From Streptantibioticus_A sp037034305 (lineage in GTDB: Bacteria; Actinomycetota; Actinomycetes; Streptomycetales; Streptomycetaceae), in contig JBAGJY010000003.1 in NCBI GenBank assembly GCA_037034305.1, positions 186,001-250,000 on the forward strand: a stretch of DNA of 64,000 nt. Reading direction: 5' to 3'. Within the stretch, counting starts at the first letter, position 1. Every line of letters begins with the position of its first letter. Of this stretch, positions 33,807-42,052 are shown one piece after another. The translations under genes and the position numbers were made by a program. The notes beneath the pieces were generated by a model that was not told the origin of the DNA, searched no databases, and saw nothing but the letters and a program-made list of their open reading frames with translations.

Positions 33807-33827
33807 CTACGACGATAACTGTCGTAG
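33807..33827. promoter_or_regulatory. ArsR operator candidate 1
   Basis: Perfect inverted repeat CTACGAC-N7-GTCGTAG in the divergent OYE/arsR intergenic region, nearer the OYE promoter. It shares the core TACGA/TCGTA with site 2 at 33845-33860. Confidence 0.65.
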
Positions 33828-33844
33828 TACGTAACCTGTCAAAC

Positions 33845-33860
33845 TACGAGTTCCCTCGTA
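33845..33860. promoter_or_regulatory. ArsR operator candidate 2
   Basis: Perfect inverted repeat TACGAG-N4-CTCGTA ending 10 nt before the arsR start. It overlaps the region where an arsR promoter or leader should be, so it probably mediates autoregulation. The TACGA half-site is the same as in site 1. Confidence 0.65.
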
Positions 33861-33870
33861 TTATGGAGTC

Positions 33871-34248
33871 ATGTCGACACAGCCCAGCACCAGTGCCACC
33901 GCGGCCACCTCCGGTCGCACCCTGCAGCATCCGGACCGCTCGGCGATCCGGCTCGAAGCGGTGCTGCACGCGCTCTGCGACCCCGTGCGGCTGCGCGTGG
34001 TGCGGGCGCTGGCCGCGCAGGGGGCCGAAATGGCGTGCTCCGACGTGGAGTTGGACGTCAGCAAGTCCACCTGCACCCACCACTTCCGGGTGCTGCGCGA
34101 GGCCGGGGTCATCAGCCAGATCTACCGCGGCACCTCGAAGATGAACGCGCTGCGGCGCGCCGACCTCGACGCGATCTTCCCCGGTCTGCTGGACAGCGTC
34201 CTTACTGCCGCGGACGGAGAGGAGCGGCGGCACGGCACCGCCCGCTGA
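33871..34248 (+). CDS. ArsR family transcriptional regulator
   Basis: 125-aa winged-helix repressor: RLEAVLHALCDPVRLRVVRALAAQGAEMACSDVELDVSKSTCTHHFRVLREAGVISQIYRGTSKMNALRRADLDAIFPG. Cysteines occur at CDP, ACS and STCTHH, which might sense metals or electrophiles, but a canonical CxC metal motif is not present. GGAG stands just before ATG 33871. It is divergent from the OYE gene and probably controls it through the TACGA palindromes. Confidence 0.92.
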   Translation: MSTQPSTSATAATSGRTLQHPDRSAIRLEAVLHALCDPVRLRVVRALAAQGAEMACSDVELDVSKSTCTHHFRVLREAGVISQIYRGTSKMNALRRADLDAIFPGLLDSVLTAADGEERRHGTAR

Positions 34249-34306
34249 CCGCCGCAGGTCCCAGCCCGTCGACCCGCCCGAAGCGCCCGCTGTCCGGAAC
34301 CGCGAC

Positions 34307-35650
34307 TCAGGCCGCCGCCCGCGCCGCCGCCAGCAGTCCGGCCCAGTCCGGGATCTTCACCGGGCCGCGGCCCAGCGTCCGGCCCAGTGCCGCCTCGGCC
34401 GCCTCGATACCCAGCCAGCCGGACCACGGCACCGGCTCGATCCCCAACTCCCGCAGCCCGTCGAGCGGTTCGCCCGGCAGCGGGCGGGCGGCCAGCAGAT
34501 CGGCGTCCTCCAGCAGTGAGTTGGCGGTCTCCTTCGCGCACGGCCGGTTGGTGCCGATCACCCCGGTCGGGCCGCGCTTGATCCACCCGGCCACGTACTC
34601 GCCCGGTGACGGCACACCGTCCCTGAGCACCCGCCCCGCCGCGTTGGGCACGATGCCGCGCTCCGCGTCGAACGGCAGCCCCGGCAGCGGTACGCCACGG
34701 TAGCCCACCGAGCGCAGCACCAACTGGGCCTCGATCTCCTCGAACCTGCCGGTGCCCGCCACCCCGCCCCGACCGTCCGGAACCGTGCGCTCCAGCCGTA
34801 CCGCTTCCACCCGGTCGGTGCCGAGCAGTTCCACGGGCCTTAGGAAGAACCGCAGTTGGATGTCGCGCGGCAGATCCCGCGCGGGGCGCTCGGCCCACCC
34901 CAGCAGCGCCTCCAGATTGCGCCGCGCAACGGCGGGCAGCGCGGCGGGGTCGAGCGTGGCCGGGTCCATCGCGAGCTCGTCCGGCCGTACCAGCACGTCG
35001 ACGTCGGCGAGTTGACCCAGCTCGCGAAGCTCCTTGGTGGTGAACTTCGCCTGCGACGGGCCGCGTCGCCCCACCATGTGCACCTCGCGCACCCGGCTCG
35101 CGTCGAGCGCCCGCAACGCCGGCTGCGGTACGTCGGTGCGCCGCAACTCTCCCGCACCGCGCGCCAGGATGCGGGTGACGTCCACCGCGACGTTGCCCAC
35201 GCCGATCACCACCGCGGACCTGGCGTCCAGCGAGAAGCCGTCCGGCGGTGCGTCGGGGTGCGCGCTGTACCAGGAGACGAAGCGGGTGGCGGAGACACTG
35301 CCGGGCAGCTCCTCGCCGGGGATGTTCAGGTGCCGGTCCGTCGAGGCGCCGACGCAGTAGACGACGGCGTGGTAAAGCGACCGCAACCGGGCCGGGAGTA
35401 CCCCCGTACCGCCCACCGGCACATTGCCGAGGAACCGCACACCGGGCTGCTCCAGCACCCGGCGCAGCGCGCCCTGCAAGGACTTGATCTTCTCGTGGTC
35501 GGGCGCCACCCCGTAGCGCACCAGGCCGTACGGGCACGGCAGCCGGTCGAGCACGTCCACCGCCACATCGGGCAGCGCCGTCTGGCGGGTCAGCGACTCC
35601 GCGGTGTACACCCCGCTGGGGCCGGATCCCACGACTGCCACTCGAAGCAC
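34307..35650 (-). CDS. fprA: Ferredoxin/adrenodoxin-type NADP+ reductase (FprA)
   Basis: 447-aa flavoprotein of the adrenodoxin-reductase class, transferring electrons between NADPH and ferredoxins; a likely redox partner for P450s. FAD-binding VAVVGSGPSGVYTAESL opens the chain; GLVRYGVAPDHEKIK, the NADP-binding VVIGVGNVAVDVTRIL, and YVAGWIKRGPTGVIGTNRPCAKETANSLLED are all typical. GTG 35650 is preferred because GAAGGAG stands at the right distance and the FAD motif begins two residues later; an earlier GTG at 35674 is possible. Confidence 0.93.
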   Translation of the reverse strand: MLRVAVVGSGPSGVYTAESLTRQTALPDVAVDVLDRLPCPYGLVRYGVAPDHEKIKSLQGALRRVLEQPGVRFLGNVPVGGTGVLPARLRSLYHAVVYCVGASTDRHLNIPGEELPGSVSATRFVSWYSAHPDAPPDGFSLDARSAVVIGVGNVAVDVTRILARGAGELRRTDVPQPALRALDASRVREVHMVGRRGPSQAKFTTKELRELGQLADVDVLVRPDELAMDPATLDPAALPAVARRNLEALLGWAERPARDLPRDIQLRFFLRPVELLGTDRVEAVRLERTVPDGRGGVAGTGRFEEIEAQLVLRSVGYRGVPLPGLPFDAERGIVPNAAGRVLRDGVPSPGEYVAGWIKRGPTGVIGTNRPCAKETANSLLEDADLLAARPLPGEPLDGLRELGIEPVPWSGWLGIEAAEAALGRTLGRGPVKIPDWAGLLAAARAAA

Positions 35651-35779
35651 CTGCGGCTCCTTCCCGTCGGCCACCGGAAGGCCCGCCGGTCGCGTACCCG
35701 TCGGTCACTTGCCGGTCACCTAAAGGATCGCACCGCGAAGCCGTCCGCGGGACGGTGCGCCGCTGGTGTGTCAGGTGGG

Positions 35780-36409
35780 TCAGACGCGCGGCGGCGGATC
35801 GCCCTGCGGCGGATCGCCCTGCGGGGGGACGCCCAGCTTCCAGTCCAGCCCGTAGCGCTGGAACAGCTCAGCGCGCAGGCTGCCCACCGGCATCGGCGCA
35901 CCCGGCAGCAGCAGCGCGACGACGGCGCCCATCAGCAGCGCGCGCAGCATGCGGTAGTCCTCCGGTGGGTTCTCCGCGCCCCAGCGGGTCACCGTGTCCT
36001 CCAGCAACGCCGCCAGCTTCTGCTGCTCGGGGCACTGGATGAACCCCTCGTTCTGCAGGATCGAGGCCATGTGCGTACGCATCAACGTGGTGTGGGTACG
36101 GGTCAGGCCCAGGACCGCGTCGATCGCCCGGGCCATGCGCTCCGCGCCGTCCTCGGTGCGCGGTTCGCGATCCAGCGCCTCCGCCAGCGTCAGATGCATC
36201 AGCCGATGCACCGCCGACTGCACGAGTGGACGCTTTCCGGGGAAGTAGTAGGAGACCAGTCCGCGCGCCGCGCCCGCACGGTCAGCGATGTCCGCCAAGG
36301 TCGTGGCCTCGTAACCGCGCTCGTCGACGAGCTCGATCGTCGCCTGCAGCAGCCGCTCGCGGGAACGGCGCCGCAATTCTTCATTGACCGATGCGCTTCG
36401 CGGGGACAT
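35780..36409 (-). CDS. TetR family transcriptional regulator
   Basis: 209-aa repressor with an N-terminal TetR HTH (RERLLQATIELVDERGYEATTLADIADRAGAARGLVSYYFPGKRPLVQSAV) and a helical ligand domain. The tail carries a tiny in-frame repeat (PPQGD twice). AGGAG precedes the ATG. A 13-bp palindrome 21 nt upstream overlaps its likely promoter, which suggests autoregulation. The neighbouring fprA is on the same strand, about 130 nt downstream, and might be a target. Confidence 0.9.
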   Translation of the reverse strand: MSPRSASVNEELRRRSRERLLQATIELVDERGYEATTLADIADRAGAARGLVSYYFPGKRPLVQSAVHRLMHLTLAEALDREPRTEDGAERMARAIDAVLGLTRTHTTLMRTHMASILQNEGFIQCPEQQKLAALLEDTVTRWGAENPPEDYRMLRALLMGAVVALLLPGAPMPVGSLRAELFQRYGLDWKLGVPPQGDPPQGDPPPRV

Positions 36410-36429
36410 GCTGTAACTCCTGCGTTGAC

Positions 36430-36442
36430 TGGCTCCGAGCCA
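36430..36442. promoter_or_regulatory. TetR autoregulatory palindrome
   Basis: Perfect TGGCTC-C-GAGCCA palindrome 21 nt before the tetR start, next to AT-rich sequence that could be its -10 region. Its size is somewhat short for a TetR site, so flanking bases may contribute. Confidence 0.5.
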
Positions 36443-36611
36443 ATATACTCAGCGCAGTACCTCCTGCGGCCCGGGTGGTAGCGGCGCGGAGGTGCCGGGG
36501 CGCGCTTTGGTACTGGGCGACGCGGGGGATCGTCCAGTACCGGGGCCGCTGCCCCGAAGACAGGTGACCTGCCCTCTCCTTCCTCTGGTGGTCCTTGGCG
36601 CGACCGTGGGA

Positions 36612-36800
36612 CTACGCCGTGATGACGAATCGGTTCTCGCCCCAGGCGGCGAGCCACTCCCGCTGCCAGTGGGCCAACTCCAGCCGTTCCTCGGGGGTCA
36701 GGCTGCCGCGCGTCGTCAGGGCCCGGATGGCGGACTGGGCCCGTGCCAGACGCACGGAAGCGGGCGCAGGCGTGACCTGCGGCGGGGACGTCGGGGACAT
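36612..36800 (-). CDS. Small hypothetical protein
   Basis: 62-aa protein: an N-terminal Pro/Ser segment followed by two helices (SVRLARAQSAIRALTTRGSLTPEERLELAHWQREWLAAWGENRF). The Trp-rich, amphipathic second half looks like a real small fold and resembles short conserved streptomycete proteins, but no function is known. The start is one of two possible codons; no clear ribosome site is visible. Confidence 0.5.
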   Translation of the reverse strand: MSPTSPPQVTPAPASVRLARAQSAIRALTTRGSLTPEERLELAHWQREWLAAWGENRFVITA

Positions 36801-36998
36801 GCGAACCAAGATAGCCGCGGGCACTGACAACCAGCATCGTCGCCGCTTCGCGACATGCCGGATCCGTCAACTACGGCCCGCGCCCGGGCGCTTGAAGCCG
36901 CACCACGGGCGCCCAACACGCTGAACACCTGTCGCCGCGCGCCGGTGCCGGGACCGGGGCACACTGGACGGGCACCCTCCCGGTCCGCGGAGCGCACG

Positions 36999-37985
36999 AT
37001 GGATTCAGTGCCACCCCCAGACGGCGTCGGCCGTCGCGCCGTCCTGCTCGGTGCCGCCGCTGCCGCGCTTGCCGCCGGATGCTCCGGCACGGCAACGCAC
37101 CGGCCGACCTCCGCCGCCTCGCCCTCCAGCCCGGCACCGTCCGGCGCCGGGCTGCCGCGTACCACCCCGTGGCGTCCGAACCCCGCTGACATCGACCCCG
37201 ATGTGAAGCTGCGCGCCGTACAGCTCATCGAGGCCCTCGGCGCGTGGCCGCACGGCGGAAAGGGGCTGGCGCGTGCTCGGGCCCGGGTCGCGGCGCTGGG
37301 AGCGCCCCCCGCGCTGGCCGATCAGGCGGGGCCGCTGCTGCCCGACGCGGACGAGGCGGTGCTCCAGGTGATCGAGGCGCAGTACGGCGGGATCCTGGCG
37401 GACTCCGGCAGCGTGCTGGTCGTCTGCGGACAGTGGACGCGCAGCGGCGGCGGACCTGTCACCGCGGGCGGTACGACCGTTGACGTGCGGCTGAACGCGG
37501 CGCGACCGCGGTGGGCCGTCACGGCACTGCACCCGGCGCGGCCGGGCGCGGCAGTCGCCGACCTGCCGCGGGAGGCCCGCAGGGTGCTGGCCGACTCCCG
37601 GATCTCGCTACCGCCCGCCGGGGCGGCGGACATCCGCAGCGGCGCCATCCACCAGAGCGCGCTGCGGGCCATGCTCGACCTGGCGGGCAGCTACCGGATG
37701 GACATCAGCGTCATCCGCTCCGGCCATCCACTGCGTGTGTTCGGCACCGACCGGCCGAGCGACCATCCGCTCGGCCGGGCGTTCGACGTCTGGCGGATCG
37801 ACGGGCAACCGGTGGTCGACCCGGCCACCCCACGCACTCTGATCGAGACGTTCATGCGCGACGCGGTGGCGGCCGGGTCCTACAACGTCGGCGGCCCCGT
37901 ACAGCTGTCGGGCGGTGCCACCGTGAACCAGTTCTTCAGCGATGACACGCACCACGACCATGTGCATGTGGGCTTCGACGCCTGA
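36999..37985 (+). CDS. Lipoprotein with hedgehog/DD-peptidase-like (M15-type) domain
   Basis: 328-aa exported lipoprotein. The N-terminus has twin Arg (GRRAVLLGAAAAALAAGC) with lipobox LAAGC, lipidation expected at Cys28. The C-terminal domain shows the M15-like zinc pattern: SDHPLGRAFDVW (His and Asp) and DTHHDHVHVGF (final His). A cell-wall peptidase role is plausible. The middle region (about 80-200) is of unknown fold. ATG 36999 is the first start that leaves a normal signal peptide; an in-frame ATG at 36855 would place 48 residues before it. The TGA stop is the start of repeat copy C. Confidence 0.82.
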   Translation: MDSVPPPDGVGRRAVLLGAAAAALAAGCSGTATHRPTSAASPSSPAPSGAGLPRTTPWRPNPADIDPDVKLRAVQLIEALGAWPHGGKGLARARARVAALGAPPALADQAGPLLPDADEAVLQVIEAQYGGILADSGSVLVVCGQWTRSGGGPVTAGGTTVDVRLNAARPRWAVTALHPARPGAAVADLPREARRVLADSRISLPPAGAADIRSGAIHQSALRAMLDLAGSYRMDISVIRSGHPLRVFGTDRPSDHPLGRAFDVWRIDGQPVVDPATPRTLIETFMRDAVAAGSYNVGGPVQLSGGATVNQFFSDDTHHDHVHVGFDA

Positions 37986-38080
37986 GCGCTCCGCTGGGAA
38001 TGCGGCGATGTGCCGTCGATCAACCGCCGCACCCTTGTGGCTGGTCGCACGGTTGTCCGCGCCCCTTCGGGGCGCTGCCG
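37983..38080 (+). repeat. Stop-codon-linked intergenic repeat, copy C
   Basis: Best preserved copy. It begins TGAGCGCTCCGCTGGGAATG at the stop of the M15-type lipoprotein gene, continues with GCCGTCGATCA and TTGTGGCTGGTCGCACGGTT, and ends in a perfect hairpin GCGCCCC-TTC-GGGGCGC (38059-38075), so it could act as a transcript terminator. Confidence 0.8.
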
Positions 38081-38183
38081 AAGCTCAGCGGACTTCGCGC
38101 GGCCTGCTCAGAGCGCACCGGCTACTTGTAAGGGCGACTCCCAACTGCCCTGGTTTCTCGCGGACTTGCCCAAGCGGATCCGC

Positions 38184-40319
38184 TCAGGCTGTCGCTGTGG
38201 GGGCCAGTAGGACGCGGTCGGGGCGTATCGGCAGATGGCGGTGGCGGACACCGGTCGCGTGCCAGACCGCGTTGGCGATCGCCGCCGCGGCCCCGACGAT
38301 GCTGACCTCGCCGATGCCCTTGATGCCTCCCACCGGGTCCTCCTCGTCCCGGTCGTCCACCCAGTCCGCCTCTATCAGCGGTACGTCGGCGTTGGCGGCG
38401 AAGTGGTACCCCGCCAGGTCCGCGCCCACCAGGGCGCCCGACGACTCGTCCCGGACCGCCTCCTCGTGCAGCGCCATGGATATGCCCCAGACCATGCCGC
38501 CGATGAGCTGGCTGCGCGCGGTCAGCGGGTTGACGATGCGGCCTGCGGCGAACATGCCGAGCATGCGCCGTACCCGCACCTCGCCAGTGGTGACGTCCAC
38601 GGCGACCTCGGCGAACTGCGCCCCGAAGGAGTGCCGTTCCCGCATCGGCAGCGCGCCCACCGCCTCGGCGGTGTTCGACCGCACCGTCAGGCCCTCCGGC
38701 GGAACGCCGTCGCTCACCGCCAACAGCTCGCGCAGTTCGCGCACCGCGCTGGTGACCGCCCAGGCCCAGGAACGGGTACCCATCGAGCCACCCGCGACCA
38801 TCGCCTGGCCGAATTCGCTGTCCGCGATCCGCACCCGGACGCGCTCCGGCTCGACCTCCAGCGCGTCGGCGGCGATCAGCGTCAAGGCGGTGCGCGCCCC
38901 GGTCCCGACGTCCGCCGCGGTGATCCGCACGGTGAAGGTGCCGTCCGGCTCCGCCGTGACGGACGCCGTGGACGGGGCGACGCCCGAGGGGTGCGTCGCC
39001 GCCGCCGTACCGGTGCCGATCAGCCAGCGCCCGTCCCGGCGCACGCCCGGCCGTGGGTCCCGCCGCGACCAGCCGAACCTGCGGGCGCCCTCCTGGAAAC
39101 AGGCGAGCACATTGCGGCTGCTGAACGGCAGTCCGGAGACGGGACCGGCTTCCGGCTCGTTGCGGGCGCGCAGCGCGATCGGATCCACACCGCACTTCTC
39201 GGCCAGCTCGTCCAGCGCGCACTCCAGCGCGAACGAACCCGGCGCCGCACCTGGGGCGCGCATCCACGTCGGGGTGGGCACGTCGAGGGCCACGACCCGG
39301 TTGACGGTGTGGTGCGCGACGGCGTCGTACATGACCCGCCCCACCCCGGCGCTGGGCTCGACGAACTCGTGCACCCTGGAGGTGAGGTTGAGCGCCTCGT
39401 GGTCCAGCGCGCGCAACCGGCCGTCGCGGTCGGCGCCGAGCCTGACCCGCTGCGCCGTGGGGCTGCGGTAGCCCACCAGCGAGAACAACTGACGGCGGGT
39501 CAGTACGACCCTGACCGGACGGTGCAGCACGGTCGTCGCCATCACGGCGAGCACCTGGTGCGGGCGGATCCCCTTGGAGCCGAAGGCGCCACCGACGTGT
39601 TCGGCCCGCACCCGCACCGAGGACGGGTCGAGCGAGAACAGGTTGGCCAGTTCCTCCGCGATCCAGGTGCTGCCCTGGTTGGAGTCGACCACCTCAAGCC
39701 GCCCGCTGTCCCAGCGGGCCATCGCCGCGTGCGGCTCCAACGCGTTGTGGTGCTCCTGCGCAGTGGTGTACTCCGCGTCCACCACCACGGCGGAAGCGGC
39801 GAGTTCGGCCTCGACGTCGCCCTTGCCGGACTCCGCCTGCATCCTGGGGTTTCCCTGCGGGGTGTACGCACCGGGGCGCCCGGCGAAGAACGCCACGTCA
39901 TGCGGCTCCTCGTCGTACCGGACGACCAGGGCCTCGGCGGCCTCCCGGGCCTGCTCGGAGGTCTCCGCGACCACCAGCGCCACCGGCCAGCCCGCGAACG
40001 GTACGCGGTCGTGCTGGAAGACCGCGACGGTCGGGTCCGGCCGCCCCAGCAGGCCGGTGTAGTCAGCGTTGACGCGTGGGGCGTTGCCGTGGTGCAACAC
40101 GGCGAGCACGCCAGGCATCGCGAGCACGGGGTCGGCCTCCACCGAGCGGATCCGGCCACGTGCGACCGTGGACAACACCAGCCAGCCGTGGGCGAGTTCG
40201 GCGTGGGGCACGTCACCGGCGTAGCGGGCCGCGCCGGTGACCTTGTCCAGGCCCTCGATACGGGTGCGCGAGGCGCCGACGGACCCCGTCACCGGGGTGG
40301 GTCCCGTCATCGTGGTCAT
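38184..40319 (-). CDS. Molybdopterin-binding subunit of aldehyde/xanthine oxidase (PaoC/YagR-like)
   Basis: 711-aa large subunit of a molybdenum hydroxylase that oxidises aldehydes or N-heterocycles. Family blocks present: DKVTGAARYAGDVP near the start, EPHAAMARWD, HVGGAFGSKG, the FALECALDELAEKCGVDP stretch, AADVGTGARTALTLIAADAL and, at the end, GGIKGIGEVSIVGAAAAIANAVWHATG with the catalytic Glu. The ATG overlaps the FAD-subunit stop (ATGA) behind GAGGAGG. It is the last of three coupled genes. The specific substrate cannot be read from sequence; PaoC homologues take aromatic aldehydes. No XdhC/PaoD maturation gene is adjacent. Confidence 0.92.
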   Translation of the reverse strand: MTTMTGPTPVTGSVGASRTRIEGLDKVTGAARYAGDVPHAELAHGWLVLSTVARGRIRSVEADPVLAMPGVLAVLHHGNAPRVNADYTGLLGRPDPTVAVFQHDRVPFAGWPVALVVAETSEQAREAAEALVVRYDEEPHDVAFFAGRPGAYTPQGNPRMQAESGKGDVEAELAASAVVVDAEYTTAQEHHNALEPHAAMARWDSGRLEVVDSNQGSTWIAEELANLFSLDPSSVRVRAEHVGGAFGSKGIRPHQVLAVMATTVLHRPVRVVLTRRQLFSLVGYRSPTAQRVRLGADRDGRLRALDHEALNLTSRVHEFVEPSAGVGRVMYDAVAHHTVNRVVALDVPTPTWMRAPGAAPGSFALECALDELAEKCGVDPIALRARNEPEAGPVSGLPFSSRNVLACFQEGARRFGWSRRDPRPGVRRDGRWLIGTGTAAATHPSGVAPSTASVTAEPDGTFTVRITAADVGTGARTALTLIAADALEVEPERVRVRIADSEFGQAMVAGGSMGTRSWAWAVTSAVRELRELLAVSDGVPPEGLTVRSNTAEAVGALPMRERHSFGAQFAEVAVDVTTGEVRVRRMLGMFAAGRIVNPLTARSQLIGGMVWGISMALHEEAVRDESSGALVGADLAGYHFAANADVPLIEADWVDDRDEEDPVGGIKGIGEVSIVGAAAAIANAVWHATGVRHRHLPIRPDRVLLAPTATA

Positions 40320-41305
40320 CGCGAAGCCTCCTCGGCGAGCTCGGTCAGGACGGCGACGACGAGGTTGCGGATCAGCGTCACCTTGTACGCGTTGCGCGGC
40401 AGCGCCTTGGCGGCGGCCAGTTCGGCGTCCGCCGCGGCGGCGAACGCCTCGGCTGTCGCCGGTGCTCCGGTCAGCGCCCGCTCGGCCGCGTTGGCCCGCC
40501 ACGGCCGGGACGCGACCGCTCCGAAGGCCAGGCGGACCTCGCGTACGACTCCGTCCCGGACGTCGAGGGCGGCGGCGACCGAGCCGATCGCGAACGCGTA
40601 CGAGGCGCGCTCGCGCACCTTGCGGTATCGGGAGGTGGCGGCCACCGGTGCGGGTGGCAGAGTGATGCCGGTGATCAGCGCGCCGGGCGGTAGCGCGGTC
40701 TCCAGATGCGGGGTGTCGCCGACCGGTAGGTAGAACTCCGCCAGCGGCAACTCGCCCGGTCCGTCGGCCGATTCATAGGTGACGACGGCGTCGAAGGCGG
40801 CGAGGGCCACTCCCATGTCCGAGGGATGGACGGCCACACAGTGTTCGGTCGCCGCGAGGATCGCGTGGTTGCGGTGCTCGCCGTTGACCGCCGCGCAGCC
40901 ACTTCCCGGGGTGCGCTTGTTGCACGGGCGAGCCGGGTCCGTGAAGTAGGCGCAGCGCGTGCGCTGCAGCAGGTTCCCGCCGACAGTGGCCATGTTGCGC
41001 AACTGACCGGACGCCCCGGCCAGCACGGCCTGCGCCAGCGCCGGGTAGCGGCGGCGCACGTCGGGATGGGCGGCGAGGTCGCTGTTGGTGACGGTGGCGC
41101 CGACGCGTAGCCCTCCGCCTTCCGTGGACTCGATCTGGCCCAGGGGCAGTTCCCTGACGTCGATCAGTAAGCCGGGCCGCTCCACGCTCGACTTCATCAG
41201 GTCGATCAGGTTCGTGCCACCGCCGAGATAGCGAGCCTCGGGGTCGGAGCCCAGGGCGACCGCGCCGGGTACGTCGAAGACGCGTTGATAGCCGAACTCC
41301 CTCAT
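40316..41305 (-). CDS. FAD-binding subunit of aldehyde/xanthine oxidase (PaoB/YagS-like)
   Basis: 329-aa middle subunit carrying FAD: RYLGGGTNLIDLMK and GATVTNSDLAAHPDVRRRYPALAQAVLAGASGQLRNMATVGGNLLQRTRC. It also has the extra cysteines CAYFTDPARPCNKRTPGSGC that hold an additional [4Fe-4S] cluster in the PaoB group, which distinguishes it from plain xanthine dehydrogenase. Both ends overlap its neighbours by 4 nt, so all three genes are translationally coupled. Confidence 0.93.
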   Translation of the reverse strand: MREFGYQRVFDVPGAVALGSDPEARYLGGGTNLIDLMKSSVERPGLLIDVRELPLGQIESTEGGGLRVGATVTNSDLAAHPDVRRRYPALAQAVLAGASGQLRNMATVGGNLLQRTRCAYFTDPARPCNKRTPGSGCAAVNGEHRNHAILAATEHCVAVHPSDMGVALAAFDAVVTYESADGPGELPLAEFYLPVGDTPHLETALPPGALITGITLPPAPVAATSRYRKVRERASYAFAIGSVAAALDVRDGVVREVRLAFGAVASRPWRANAAERALTGAPATAEAFAAAADAELAAAKALPRNAYKVTLIRNLVVAVLTELAEEASR

Positions 41306-41904
41306 GCCACGCCCTCCGTTTCCTCCGAGCCCCGGAGGCGGCCCAACTCACCAGCGAGGGGCGGTGGTTGGGCGGTATCGGCCCGCGCCGCCTGGGCGAC
41401 CGCTCGCACGATCGACACATAGGCTCCGCAGCGGCACAGGTTGCCGCTCATCCGTTCCCGGATCTCCTCGGCGGTCAGCGGTGCCGCTTCCGCCTCCGGG
41501 CGTACGTCGGCGGTGACGGCGCTCGGCCAGCCCGCCGCATGCTCCTCGATCACCGCTATGGCCGAGCAGATCTGCCCCGGAGTGCAGAAGCCGCACTGGT
41601 AGCCGTCGAGGTCGAGGAACGCCTGCTGGACCGGATGGAGTTGACCGCCGTCCGCCACGCCCTCGATGGTGGTGATCTCCCGCCCCTCGGCGGCCACCGC
41701 GAGCTGGAGGCAGGACACGGCTCGGCGGCCGTCGAGCAGCACCGTGCAGGCGCCGCACTGGCCTTGGTCGCAGCCCTTCTTGGTTCCCGTCATGTCGAGG
41801 CGTTCGCGCAGGGCGTCCAGCAGGGTGGTGCGATGGTCGACGGGCAGCGTGTGCTTCTCGCCGTTGATGTTCAGGGTGATGACGCTGGCCGTCGAGTGGG
41901 ACAT
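41302..41904 (-). CDS. [2Fe-2S] subunit of aldehyde/xanthine oxidase (PaoA/YagT-like)
   Basis: 200-aa iron-sulphur subunit with the plant-ferredoxin cluster (KKGCDQGQCGACTVLLDGRRAVSC) and the second, hydroxylase-type cluster (QCGFCTPGQICS ... NLCRCGAY). First gene of the operon. AAGGAAGG stands before the ATG. There is no Tat signal at the N-terminus, unlike periplasmic PaoA, so the enzyme should be cytoplasmic. The divergent tetR gene lies 148 nt away across a large palindrome. Confidence 0.94.
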   Translation of the reverse strand: MSHSTASVITLNINGEKHTLPVDHRTTLLDALRERLDMTGTKKGCDQGQCGACTVLLDGRRAVSCLQLAVAAEGREITTIEGVADGGQLHPVQQAFLDLDGYQCGFCTPGQICSAIAVIEEHAAGWPSAVTADVRPEAEAAPLTAEEIRERMSGNLCRCGAYVSIVRAVAQAARADTAQPPPLAGELGRLRGSEETEGVA

Positions 41905-41959
41905 GATCAGCCTTCCTTCGCGTAGGTGGTGCGCGGCGGGCGTCTGTCGCTATGGTGGA

Positions 41960-42014
41960 GCTAACCGGACAGCTGTCCGGTAACTTGAAGTTACTGGACA
42001 ACTGTCCGGTTAGC
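41960..42014. promoter_or_regulatory. 55-bp palindrome with paired TetR operators
   Basis: Centred on 41987, the 55-bp block pairs at 25 of 27 positions. It contains a perfect 18-bp site ACCGGACAGCTGTCCGGT (41964-41981), a perfect 15-bp inner palindrome (41980-41994) and a mirror copy ACTGGACAACTGTCCGGT (41993-42010). Two TetR dimers could bind it. It lies 38 nt from tetR and 55 nt from the paoA-like start. Confidence 0.85.
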
Positions 42015-42052
42015 AAGACCCGCCCGGCCGGGATTCCCGGAAGGAGTGACGA

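Noticed and set aside
38235..40733. 832-codon plus-strand frame
   Set aside because: Antisense to the molybdopterin subunit; no domain signal.
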